A stretch of DNA of 64,000 nucleotides from Cryptomeria japonica (taxonomy: Eukaryota > Streptophyta > Pinopsida > Cupressales > Cupressaceae), in contig NC_081405.1 in NCBI RefSeq assembly GCF_030272615.1, positions 475,980,008 through 476,044,007 of the forward strand, written 5' to 3'. A program made the translations under genes and the position numbers. Within the stretch, counting starts at the first letter, position 1. Every line of letters starts with the position of its first letter. Shown here piece by piece: positions 22,564 to 34,197 of the stretch. The notes under the pieces are model-generated. The model worked only from the letters and a program-made list of their open reading frames with translations, made no database searches and was not told the DNA's origin.

Positions 22564-24930
22564 AATAATTCTATCAGTTGGGTTGCAATAATTAGCTACC
22601 ATTTAAATGAATAGTTGAAAAACCTCCAATAGTTTATAGTTTTCAATATGTGTTCATATTTAATTTATATTATAGTTGGCCAAGAAGTCATTTGGGCAGG
22701 GGTTAGAATCACAAGGTCCTCCTACATCAAATGTGCCTATTTATAGAAAGTTTCCCTAGCTCACCATGCAAGTCGGGATGAAAAATTACTCCCGTGTCAA
22801 TGATGCTTTTCTTATGGAAAATGTTAAAAAGCTTGAAGGAAACCCTGGACTGCAGATTTCGCATGAAGCTGCTACTCTAATAATGAAATTTGGGAGTTTT
22901 TATACTTAGTTTGATAGGTCCACTACCTTAGAATTTGGGGTTTTGAAAAAGCTCCATTGAAGCTACCCTGGTTTCCTAGTAATTTTCTCATTTTTCTTGA
23001 AGTGTGTCGATAAATGGCCATGGTTAATGTTAAATATTTGAATATGGGAGAGAAGGGGTATGTATTTCCATTATAAACATCCTTCCTTTCCTGCAAAACC
23101 AATGGTGCTACCAAGGGGGTTGAGAAAACTGTAGATGAATTTCATTTTCAATATTTATCGGCAAGGGTTAACTTTGACGACAAAGGATATGTGAAAAAAT
23201 ATATGTATGGAGCCAAGAATTATATGCATCGTCCAGATATTGAAGATTTTTGGGAAGATTGTTTAGAAGATAGTGAGATAGATAAAAGAAGTTTCATGAT
23301 GCTAACTTTGAAGCAAGTCCAACCCTTTGGCATCTCTTTCAATGTCCTTGATGATGTAGAGGAATATGGCATCATTATTGACTTGGAGTATCATGCCCTT
23401 GTTGCCAAAACTGCATGCAAAATTGATTGGTCAGAAAATGAAATTTCAGATTTGATGGGTCGTACTTCTCCTGTTCTTAGAAGAATTTCAAATTGGTTAA
23501 ATGAAAAGTGGCGACAAAATTTTAACCCTTCTCAAGAACATAAATCTTCATCAAGGAGGGAGAAAGGGGTCACATCTGCCACTACTGTGAAGGTGTCTAT
23601 GGATAAGTCAACAACCAAATCATCTAGCTAAAGCTCACAATCGGGAGGTGACAGTGATAAACCTGAAGAGACTAGATCTAAGCTTAAAGCAACTTGTGAG
23701 CAAGATTATGAATATATACAGACTAAGGGGAAAAGGGTACATGTTGACTTTGAAGCCTTTTACCAACAAATAATTGATGAATTCTTTCTCTCAACTCTTG
23801 GAAATTCCCACTTCTCCTATTCAGAATGCCTCTGTGAATGCTCAATCGATAGAAGTTGTGAGGAGTATGGATTCTGCCAATAAGGACACAAAATTTGAGA
23901 CCTCTTCTCCAACTTGGTTTAAAATGGAAGTGGAAAAGAAGAGAAAAAGTTCCTCTTTCATGATAGATGAGATCGACATCATTGCTCTGCTACTATAGAG
24001 CTCTCATAAGACAAAGAAGGCTAAAAGAATGTCTCAAATCATCGTTGATTCTGTGTTCATGCATCAACTGTTAGATATTGCTGATCCCATAAGGGATATG
24101 AATGAAAATGAAACAACAAACACCAATTATAAAATTATCCATGTTGATATAGGACCATCTACACTGGAAGGGGATGTGTATAATGTTGATTTATCAGTTA
24201 ATACATTGATTAAAAGAGCCACGAAATAGAAAAAAGAAAATCTGGAGTCGCAATCCTAGGTTTAGTCTTTAAGAGATTTTATCTAATCAATTATAGACCC
24301 TATCACCAGAGGAGCTCCGAGCTCAAATGTTCAAGGAATTTACCCTGATACTGTCCAGAAAGTTAAAAATAACAATAGATACGCCAAAGCTACTAGTGAA
24401 TGGATAGAAGAACTATATCGGGGTGGTCTTCTTTATCTCACCAAATTTAGATGAGTGTACATTAATGTAACTAATAAGAGAAGATAATTAGTGAGTGATC
24501 TTCAATAAGTTAGAAAAGAACACAGTAGCATATATGTACTTTCTAAAGTAATCAAAGTACTTCTCTTATTGAGTCACATCATGCTGGTTGAAGAAAATCT
24601 AGTAGAAAACCCTAAGGATATTGATCCCACCTGACTCAAAGCCTTGGAATGGAAGGTGACAATATATGATGATTACATAAAGGATATCAATAAGGTATTG
24701 GAAAAACACTTTAAAATCCTGTTGAAAATAAAGGAAAATTTTAATGCCTTGGAAGTAGACCTCATGGATGGGTTCGAAGAGATTGTGCGATATCTAAAGG
24801 AAATGATAGAGAAATACAATGAAATATACCATAAGGAGATTAGAGATCCTCCAATTGCCACCTCATATGCATTCAATAAGCTGAGTAATTTGCAATCTTA
24901 TGCAGTGTCATTTGAAGTTGAGTTTGATGG
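22564..24930 (+). pseudogene. ORF-Y, part 2: long broken ORF of unknown function
   Basis: Patchy open frames from about 22575 become clear at 23191-23631 (frame 1) and, after a shift near 23775, run in frame 2 through 23774-23998, 24029-24229 and 24644-24930. The first piece (from MKKYMYGAKNYMHRPDIEDF) looks globular, is followed by a Ser/Lys-rich linker near 23540-23720, and the last piece (MEWKVTIYDDYIKDINKVLE) is helix-rich. The domain order resembles ORF-X (globular, linker, coiled coil), but I see no sequence similarity. C1 cuts it at 24930; it resumes at 31605. Function unknown. Confidence 0.5.
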
Positions 24931-25985
24931 TGTTGGTATTTTGGTATGGTTTTGTCATTGATGTCAACATCTAATAAATACACCTACTTTGGAGATCCGG
25001 CAACGTTCACCGGCAATCAGTAAACTGTTCAAACAATCACTGGTATATGGTTAACCGATAGGATATAATGGTCACCGGTACCTGCAATGACATGGAAGAC
25101 ACCTGGTAATGTCGAAGACATCATGTGGACACTTTTCCTTGAAGTAATATCATTGGTATATTCTTATTTGTATATTTGTTTTTATTAGCAAATAGGTCTA
25201 GGTTATCTAGGGTTACACCAACAGGTTTATCTTTTCCAGTTCAGCATAGCATGCTATGAAGATGATTTATTATTATTGTAAATGCATTAAGCTGACATGT
25301 CTAATCGATTATTGCATCGGATATTGTATTATTTGTAAAATGTTTTTATTGTAATATCTTGTAGAGCCAACCTACTAAAATTGGTCTTAGGGTATGGTAT
25401 AAATGTAAGATCTTATTTGTAAGATCAAGTGTGGAATGCAAAAAAGATTTAAGGAAGGATATATGCGAGATCAAGCAGAGATATACACAAAGACATCATT
25501 TGAAGGTGAAGTTAGGTTTTTGTAGAAGCATATCAGCATTACACTGGTACCGAATCCAACATATGAAGATGCTATTTTGTGCAGTACATTCTCATTGGAT
25601 TTAACCATCCAACTGTAGTCAATGTGACTCCCATTTGTGTTTGAGCAGTGAGCTCTAGGCTGTTGGCCTTTCTGCATGTGCAGACCCCTCTTTGTACACT
25701 TACTATCTGTAGTAGTATCATCTGATTGTGGGTAAGGTTTGCCACCATGGTTTTTCCCCTTACAGGGTTTCCATGGACAAATATGTGTGTCATGTGTTGT
25801 GGATGACTTTATGTTTATGTTTCATGCATTAATTCTTACCGGTATAGCAATTTTCTATTAACACTGTTTACCGGCATACTTAACTATCTTACTGGTACTA
25901 AGCATTAAGTTGGTTAATAAGATTTTGGTTTGAATTTATTAGACAACTGATTCACCCCCCCTCTCAGTTGTCCCCGGGACCTACA
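24931..25985 (+). repeat. C1 5' LTR
   Basis: It starts TGTTGGTATTTTGG and ends ...GGGACCTACA. It contains ACCGGT/ACCGGC palindromes and their CG-decayed forms, a TATA box, the gagcagtgagctctaggc block near 25645, gtggtttttcccc-type sequence near 25747 and a C-tract near 25956 close to the end. Confidence 0.95.
25398..25404 (+). promoter_or_regulatory. TATA box of the C1 5' LTR
   Basis: TATAAAT lies within tatggtataaatgtaagatc. The same core is at 31004-31010 (C1 3' LTR), on the minus strand at 35974-35980 and 41623-41629 (C2), and as ttgtataaat at 42504-42512 (S). Its conservation across these LTRs supports a core promoter. Confidence 0.7.
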
Positions 25986-25987
25986 AT

Positions 25988-26000
25988 TGGTATCAGAGCC
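25988..26000 (+). other. C1 primer binding site
   Basis: TGGTATCAGAGCC lies two bases past the 5' LTR and is complementary to the initiator tRNA-Met 3' end. Confidence 0.95.
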
Positions 26001-26042
26001 TAGTCCTCTTTTTTTGAAAGTTTAACAACTTGAGGAGATCCA

Positions 26043-29000
26043 ATGTCTACTAATTATTTCAGAAAGGATAGTCCTAAACTTGATGGAACCAACTATGGAA
26101 TATGGAAAATCAGAATGGAGACACATCTGAATTGCATTGGTAAAGACATCTGGGAAGTTACTAAGAAAGTTTATACTGCTGCTATAGCTGGTCAACTTGC
26201 TCCTATTACTTTAGCTAAAGATGAAGAAAATGATTGCAAAGCAAGAGAAGCACTTTTGAGCGCATTATTAAATCAACAAATCAGGGATTATCAGATAGAT
26301 CTACTGCAAAAGCTATTTGGGATCATTTGGAAACACTGAATGAAGGGGATTCCATAGTCAAAATTGCAAATCTTGAAAGCTTTCGAGTCAGGTATGAACA
26401 TCTGAAAATGGAAGAAGATGAAAGAATTTCTGCTTTTATGGAAAGAGTAAATGAAATTGTTTTAGGTATCAAATGTTGTGGAGGAACCTTGAGTGAAGAT
26501 GAGATTGTTTCAAAAATATTAAGAGGTTTGACACCGGTATATAAAATGAAGGTTAATTCTATTAATGAGTTGAGAACAATGCCTAATACATCAGTAACTA
26601 GGGATACATTGATTGGAAAACTTTCAACTTTTGAAATTGAGGAATTTGGTCCTATTGCTACTATAAAAACTGATTTGGATTTCAAAGCATCAACATCATC
26701 TGCTCCATCTTTTGACAAATCAGACTGGAGAGCCTTTTATGCAAGAGAACTTGAAGAAACCAGGAAGGAGAATGAAGAGCTTGAAGAACTTGAAGCACTA
26801 TTTGCAAGAAAAGTGCCAAAAGGTCCAATTGGAAGTAAGTATGAAGGTAAAGCACCCTTTAAATGTTTCAACTGCAATAAGATTGGTTATATGGCTTCAA
26901 GATGCCCTGATAGACATGCTAGACTAAGAGAAGAAGCTAGAAGGACATATAAACCTAATCCCGAATATCAGAGATACAGATTTAAGAAAAACAAAGATAA
27001 ATCTTGTTACATTGCTGATGAAGGTGTGACTGATGATTCTGATGAGGATCCAACAAACAATGGATGGGTCTTTGTTGCTATAACAGAAGATCAACTGGTA
27101 CCTATTGCTCCACTGGTAGAACAAGCCCTAGCAACTAAAGTTGAATCAAAGGATGAATGGATTACTGACTCAGGATGCTCACATCACATGACTAGAGACA
27201 AAGGCAAATTCTTGAACTTTCAAGAATATAATGGAGGTTTAGTAAGATTCGGAGATGACAAAGCCTGTTCAATCAAAGGTAAGGGTTCAATATCTCTTGA
27301 TGGTAAACATAACACTGACAATGTTTACTATGTTGAAGGATTAAAACATAATCTTTTCAGTGTTCGTCAATTAGTTGAGAAAGGTTTTAAGTTACAATTT
27401 AAAAATGGAAAATGCAAAATCATGAATAGAACTGGTTTGGAAATTGCAACCCGTAATCAAACTAGAGGTAATATCTTTCATTTGAATAATAGTGAAAAGG
27501 CATACTTAATTGCTCATATAGATGAAAGCTGGCTATGGCATAAAAGACTATGTCATGTAAATTTTGATTGCATGGTAAAAATCAGTACTTCTAAGGTAGT
27601 TAGAGATCTACCTAAAATTGTGAAACCTCAGAATACAATTTGCAAGGAATGTCAATTTGGAAAACAGGTTAGAGCTAGTTTCAAAAGTATTCCAGAAAAA
27701 TCCAATAATGCTCTTGATTTAATTCACACTGATTTATGTGGTCCAGCTAGAACTAAATGTTTACAAGGTGATAGATATTTCATGCTAATTATTGGTGATT
27801 ATTCTAGAATGTGTTGGGTTACTTTTCTCGGAGAAAAATCAGAAGCACTTGGGAAGTTCAAACTATTCAAAGCAATGGTTGGAAATGAAACTGGTAAGAA
27901 AATTAAATGTTTAAGATCAGATCAAGAAGGAGAATTCACATCTAGAGATTTTAATACATTCTGTGAAGTAAATGGAATCAAAAGACAGTTATCAGCATCT
28001 CGGACACCTCAACAGAATGGAGTTGTTGAAAAGAAAAACATAACTATTTTGGATGTAGCAAGAAGTATGTTATCAGAAGAAAATATACCACATGTGTACT
28101 GGAGAGAGGTAGTAAGCACTACTGTCTATACATTCAACAAAGTTCACATCAAAGGTGAAACTGGTAAGACCCCTCATGAACTATGGTTTGGTAATACTCC
28201 AACTCTTAAGTATTTCAAAATTTTTGGAAGTAAATGTTATATTAGAAGAGATGAGTATATTGGTAAGTTTGATCCTAGAAGTGATGAAGGAATATTTCTT
28301 GGTTATTCATCTAAGAGTAAAGCTTATAGATGCTTTAATAAAAGATTACAGAAAATTGTTGAGAGTACAAATGTAAAAATTGATGAACAATTCAGAGGAA
28401 CTTCAAGGTATATAGACTCTGAACCGGTAACAAAAATTATGACAAATGAACCAACAATAAATCCACCAGTACAGAATGATGATCCAGTTACCCCGGTATA
28501 ATCAGAGGATACCATAGTAATTGAAGAACAACAACAGACTAAGACACCCTGGTATGTAAGACTGAATCATTCTGAAGATCAGATAATTGTAAGCAAATTT
28601 AAAGGAGTCATGACAAGAGGAAGATTGGAAAATGAAGAGGTATGTCTTATTTCTCAAATTGAACCATTATCTATCAATGAGGCATGTGAAGATAAATTTT
28701 GGATTAAAGCTATGGAAGAAGAATTAGGACAGATTGAGAAAAATAATACTTGGACATTAGTGCCCCGACCTGAAAATAAAAATGTAATTGGAACCAAATG
28801 GGTATTTAGAAACAAGCTCAATGAAGATGGTAAGGTTGTCAGGAATAAAGCAAGACTAGTGTGTAAGGGATATTCTCAGAAAGAAGGAGTTGATTACAAT
28901 GAAACCTTTGCACCAGTAGCCAGAATTGAGGCAGTTAGATTATTTTTGGCCTTTGCAGCTCACAAGGATTACAAAGTTTATCAAATGGATATCAAATCTG

Positions 29001-30182
29001 CATTTTTGAATGGAGATCTTGAAGAAGAAGTTTATATTGAACAACCTGATGGATTTTCTTTGACAGATAACAATGATATGGTTTGCAGATTAAGAAAAGC
29101 TTTGTATGGACTAAAACAAGCTCCAAGAGCCTAGTATGCAAGATTGGATAAGTATCTTTTAAAAATTGGTTTTACTAAAGGAAATGTAGATAGCAATTTA
29201 TATTACAAAGTAACTAATGATGACATTTTGATTATGGAAGTATTTGTTGATGATATAATCTTTGGAGGAGAAGATGGATTATGCAAAGAATTTTCTCTTG
29301 AATTTGAAATGTCTATGATTGGAGAAATAAAATTCTTTTTAGGATTGCAGATTTTACAGACTGATAAAGGCATATTTTTGAGTCAATCTAAGTACTTGAA
29401 AGAACTACTTTAGAGTAATTTTTGAGAACTCTAAACCGGTAAGCACACCTATGACTACAAATGACAAATTATCTCAAAGGGATGAATCCACACCTGTTAA
29501 TCCAACTAGATACAAATCTATGATAGGAGGTTTACTGTATTTGACACAAACCAGACCTGATATTATGAATGCAGTATGTATAGTTTCTAGATTTCAGAGT
29601 AATCCCAAAGAAAATCATGAATCAACAGTAAAAAGGATTTTCCGGTACTTACAAGGAACAACAAATCTTGGATTATGGTATCCTAAAGATGAAAATTTTG
29701 ATCTATATGCATACACAGATCCAAATTGGGTAGGAGATGTGGATGATAGAAAAAGCACCACTGGAGGAGCATTCTTTCTTGGAAAGAGATTAGTTTCTTG
29801 GTTAAGTAAGAAACAGAGTTGTACATCTTTATCAACAGCAGAATTAGAATATGTTGTAGTAACAACAAACTGTACATAGGTACTTTGGCTTAAGCAAATG
29901 TTCAAATACATAAAGGTAAAATGCAAGGAACCTATTACTATATATTGTGATAACACTATAGCAATTGATATATCTAAGAATCCAGTATTACATTCTAAAA
30001 CAAAACATGTCTCTATCAAACTGAATTTTCTAAGGGAAAAAGTTGAAGAAAAGGAAATAAAACTGGTCTATGTGAATACTAAAGAATAGCTTGCAGATAT
30101 TTTTACAAAACCTTTACTTAAGGAAACTTTTGAGTATCTCAGAAATTAGCTCAGAGTTTTACCTCCACAGGTAGAGACTTAG
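26043..30182 (+). pseudogene. gag-pol: C1 gag-pol polyprotein, broken
   Basis: Domains in order: copia Gag N-terminus from ATG 26043 (KLDGTNYGIWKIRMETHL); a one-base deletion near 26282, seen against C2, which shifts frame; a CCHC knuckle at 26864-26905 with His replaced by Tyr (CFNCNKIGYMASRC); protease DSG at 27167-27175; integrase zinc-binding HKRLCHVNF...CKECQFGK and DDE segments (HTDLCGP, LRSDQEGEF, NGVVEKKN); RT from about 28650 with FVDD at 29243-29254; RNase H from about 29690 to 30180. Stops include TAA 28499 and TAG at 29134, 29411, 29877, 30087 and 30147. A longest intact frame of 755 codons (26234-28501) remains. It supplied particle, cDNA and integration functions when active. 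Confidence 0.92.
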
Positions 30183-30536
30183 ACAGTTGATGATTGTCAT
30201 CAACTGGCAGAATTAAATGGACAAATCTTTTATTCCGATATTTGATGAGGAAGCTACTTCTTAGGGGGAGTAGTTGGTATATTGAATTGGTTGGTATTTT
30301 GTATGAACTTGACCTTTTTGTGACTTTGGCATTTGATGTCAAAGGGGGAGAGATATATGGAAAAACATTATGAAAAATGCATTATCTTTTTGAGGAGAAA
30401 TTGGTATTGTAAATAAATCTTTGTATAAACACATATTACTCCCAGGGGGAGAATTTGTTTTTGTACTTGACATTTCTATCTTGGCACTTTGATGGTTTTT
30501 CCATCTTGTGTTGCCATCAATGCCAAAGGGGGAGAT
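30183..30536 (+). other. C1 3' UTR with polypurine ladder
   Basis: GGGGGA-containing tracts lie at 30261-30270, 30341-30350 and 30441-30450, and the terminal PPT aaagggggagat is at 30525-30536 next to the LTR. Two of them sit in the near-repeat context atgtcaaagggggag / atgccaaagggggag. Confidence 0.85.
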
Positions 30537-31599
30537 TGTTGATATTTTGGTATGGTTTTGTCATTGATGTCAACACCTGCTAAATACACCTAATTTGGAG
30601 ATCCAGCAACGTTCACCGGCAATCAGTAAACTGTTCAAACAATCACCGGTATATGGTTAACCGGTAGGATATAATGGTCACCAGTACCTGCAATGACATG
30701 GAAGACACTTGGTAATGTCGAAGACATCATGTGGACACTTTTCCTTGAAGTAATATCATTGGTATATTCTTATTTGCATATTTGCTTTTACCGACAAATA
30801 GGTCTAGGTTATCTAGGGTTACACCGGCAGGTTTATCTTTTCCAGATCAACATGGCACGCTATGAAGATGAATTATTATTGTTGTAAATGCATTAAGCCG
30901 ACATGTCTAATCAGTTATTGCATCAGATATTGTATTATTTATAAAATGTCTTTATTGTAATATCTTGTAGAGCCGACCTACTAAAATTGGTCTTAGGGTA
31001 TGGTATAAATGTAAGATCTTATTTGTAAGATCAAGTGTGGAATGCGAAAAATATTTAAGGAAGGATATATGCGAGATCAAGCAGAGATATACATGAAGAC
31101 ATCATTTGAAGGTGAAGTTAGGTTTTTGTAGAAGCATATCAACATTACACCAGCACTGAATCCAACATATGAAGATGCTATTTTGTGCATTACATTCTCA
31201 TTGGGTTTAACCATCCAACTATAGTCAGTGTGACTCCCATTTGTGTTTGAGCAGTGAGCTCTAGGCTGTTGGCCTTTCTGCATGTGTAGACCCCTCTTTG
31301 TACACTTACTATCTGCAGTAGTATCATTTGATTGTGGGTAAGGTTTCCCACTGTGGTTTTTCCCCTTACAGGGTTTCCACGTACAAATATGTGTGTCATG
31401 TGTTGTGGATGACTTTATGTTTATGTTTCATGCATTAATTCTTACCGGTATAGCAATTTTCTGTTAACACTGTTTACCGACATACTTAACTGTCTTACCG
31501 GTACTAAGCATTAAGTTGGTTGATAAGATTTTGGTTTGAATTTATTAGACAACTGATTTACTCCCCCCTCCCCCCTCTCAGTTGTCCCCGGGACCTATA
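30537..31599 (+). repeat. C1 3' LTR
   Basis: It starts TGTTGATATTTTGG and ends ...GGGACCTATA, directly before gatgg. The terminal CA has become TA. The C-tract region near 31562-31577 is expanded relative to the 5' LTR. Confidence 0.95.
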
Positions 31600-31604
31600 G
31601 ATGG

Positions 31605-31822
31605 TATACATAGGGCTCTTGTTGAAGTAGATAATATGTTTCCAAAATAGAAAATAAGGCTACATATCACCTCTATGCTAGGGAGCAAAAAAACCACTTC
31701 AATTTTCACTAGTTACCGAGAGTATCAACAAAGAATCAGGACAGGGGAGGAAACACAAGATCAATAGGAAGTGGAGGTGATCAAGGACATGAATGCTGGA
31801 GGTGGAGCGGCTGTTTAATTTC
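31605..31822 (+). pseudogene. ORF-Y, C-terminal part 3
   Basis: Reading resumes after the C1 target duplication (IHRALVEVDNMFPK), with two in-frame stops, and continues through TSIFTSYREYQQRIRTGEE to MNAGGGAAV and a TAA near 31818. Gly/Ala-rich C-terminus; no domain is recognised. Continuity across C1 is supported by the perfect gatgg duplication. Confidence 0.5.
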
Positions 31823-32503
31823 TATAGCTTTAATTTCTTTCTTAATATTGGCTCTCATGACATTTTTAAAGACTCAACTTTAAAATGGTTGTCTTCAAGA
31901 AACTGTTAATTTTATGTTCTTTAAATAGTTGGATGTAGGATAAGTTTAGGATCTTTTGGGCAAACTTTTTTTTTCTCATTAGAGTAAAAAGACATGTTAT
32001 TTTCAAGCATTTGTTATTTTTCTGGTTAATCTCAATATAGAAAAGACACTCCTAGATTACAAGTATTTGTAATCTTTGAATTATGAGATATGGATTTATT
32101 CTGCTTATGTTGAATATTTCATTAGTGGATTGTGTGATATTGGGCTAGTGATTCTTTTGGTTGTTCTTATCACTACGAAAGTATTATCTATCAATTGTGC
32201 TTCTGTGGTGATTATTTTACTTCTTTAAAGTTTAAAAAGTTAAAAATTTGATTCATGTTGCATGTGTACCTTTCAAAGCTTTCTGGTTAAAAGCATTTCT
32301 TAATTTGCTTTCTGGTTAAAAGCAATCTTGATTAGAATGCTATTTGTTGAATATCTAATGAAGGTAGCTACCACCTTTTAAAATAAGCAGAGAATCAGTC
32401 AGTAAATATTTGTTAGAGATTGGTTCAATCGTGGATACATTTATCACCTTCGTGGGTGTGAGAATATAGATTTAGGTGATAAATCTTTTAACCAACAGAC
32501 TTT
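31823..32503 (+). repeat. Probable LTR of relic Y (left end undefined)
   Basis: Non-coding and AT-rich. Its right end (ttaaccaaca, near 32496) is followed by a gypsy-type primer site, so an LTR should end here. A direct repeat tgctttctggttaaaagca-like unit occurs twice (about 32276-32297 and 32306-32326). I see no clear left terminus or polypurine tract before it. Confidence 0.4.
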
Positions 32504-32521
32504 TGGCGACTTTGCTAGGGA
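32504..32521 (+). other. Gypsy-type primer binding site of relic Y
   Basis: TGGCGACTTTGCTAGGGA resembles the TGGCGACTCCGCTGGGGA class of plant Ty3/gypsy primer sites, with several changes. Confidence 0.6.
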
Positions 32522-32903
32522 AGGAAACCAATAATTTTGTATTATGAAATATTTTTTAGCAGTTAGTCATGGTTTTGTCAAGGCATGTTGCTCTTGTTCT
32601 TTAGCCTAATGTAGATTGGTTAGTTAATAATTAATAAGATATAATTATGGGTCTTTGGTTACTTGCTTGGCAGCAAAGATGAACTGATTGCCAGTTTCAC
32701 AGGGTTAACGAAATACTGGGAAAGGAAGAAGAATTTGGAGAAAATGTCGTGCATTTTAATAATGCACAAGAAGGTGTAATAATTGAAGCTGATGGAGTTC
32801 CTCCATTGTAGGCCCCCGAGAATTAGTTAAATAAAAATCATCCACTTAATGGTCAGTAAGTAGAAGTTGGTGACCCTAAGATTTTTTACTTTTTGTTTAA
32901 ATT

Positions 32904-34197
32904 TTGGCTTCCAAAAGATATTCTTGGGGTGATAAAAAGAAGGGGGTTGTTGATAAATATTTGGAGTTCTTAGAATCTATTAACTTTTTAGTTTTCCCAC
33001 CTAATAAAAAATTTAAGTCCATCAGTAGGCCATCCTCCCCTTCTAAGTATATTAAACCCAAGATTTCAAATACATTTTGTCAGGATCTTGTTTTGCACGA
33101 CATTGTATTACCTATGATAGTCAATTTTCCAATCCATAATCCCTTAGTCATGGCTCAACCTATCCCTTGAGTGGCTGCAATAGGTCCCCTCACATTTGGA
33201 GTCAAGGTTCAACTTCATGATTTACCAAAGGAGTCTGGGATAATTATATCCAAGTTTAGTGGGGATGGAAAGGTTTCTCCTGATGAACACATGAAGGCCT
33301 TATTCACGGAATCATCTATCCTTGTGGTGCAACATGAAGATGTTGCTATGAGATTATTTATAGAATCTTTGGTCAGTCCTGCAGTGGATCTATTTTATTC
33401 TTTGCTTGACGGTTCTATCAATAATTGAGCCATGTTGAGAAATAAGTTTGAAAGTAGGTTTAAAATGACAGAGGATGATTCAGTTTTGGTTTCTATATCA
33501 GGGTCTATAAAAAAAAAGTTCATGAGAAAATGAGAGATTTTGTGGCCAAATTTAATAAGTTGTATAATAGAATCACTAAAAATATGAGATCCAGTCCTCA
33601 TTTGTTAAAGGATATGTTTTTCAACATGCTACCACCTGATATAAATCTCACCATTAAAAGAGAAGGTGCGACTGATGTGGATGCTACCCAAAATTTGGCA
33701 GTAGAAATTGAGGATGACCTAATAGTGGCTAGAAAATGGAAGAAAGAATTATAGATTGGTAAACCATCACCAGTAAATTCAATTGACTCAATTATTCAAA
33801 GGCTGGCGAATGACATAATTACTCTAAAGAGACAAATGCCGAAGGGTCTTCCATCAACTTTATTTAAGATATTCCTAGAAGGGATTATAACCATCAAGGA
33901 GTTCACAATAAGACATTGTCCATAACCACTCTGAGTTAAAGGTTAGCAATTGAATGTCCTTCTTCTTCCAGTATAAATAATCACTGTAATTTTCATTTGA
34001 CCTCAGATCATGATGGAGCTACTTGTCCAAAGATGATACGATATAAATAGATGCTTTCAATGAATGAAACTGTCATTGAACCATATATAGATGACCCAAG
34101 CTCATCTAAAGATGCTGATGTGAACTTTCTTGAGTATGTATCTCAGACTGAGGATAAGGAAGATGTGTTTTTCAAAGTGGATGATTCTAATTGTTTA
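32904..34197 (+). pseudogene. gag: Gypsy-type gag remnant (relic Y)
   Basis: ATG 32904 starts a degraded Gag. The capsid-like core begins near 33240 (SKFSGDGKVSPDEHMKALF), followed by RLFIESLVSPAVDLFYSLL; the TGA at 33426 stands where this family usually has Trp. An A9 run at 33509-33517 carries a frameshift into frame 2 (33530-33754). The tail, around 33980-34040, has a YCNFHLTSDHDGATCPK zinc-binding-like segment as in Tat/Ogre-related Gag. The LTR of relic Z begins at 34198 and cuts it off. Confidence 0.7.

Larger units (their letters stand above)
24931..31599 (+). mobile_element. C1: full-length Ty1/copia element (Sirevirus-like)
   Basis: Perfect 5-bp target duplications gatgg flank it (24926-24930, 31600-31604). 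LTRs are 24931-25985 and 30537-31599, with tRNA-iMet primer site, gag-pol in copia order (integrase before RT) and a polypurine ladder. About ten differences, eight of them transitions, separate the LTRs over their first 200 bases by eye, so the insertion is not recent. The repeated polypurine tracts point to the Sirevirus lineage; RT phylogeny would be needed to confirm that. Confidence 0.95.

Noticed and set aside
33509-33517. Programmed frameshift at the A9 run in relic Y gag
   Set aside because: The frame changes inside gag, not at a gag-pol border, and the ORF has other stops; simple slippage mutation is enough.
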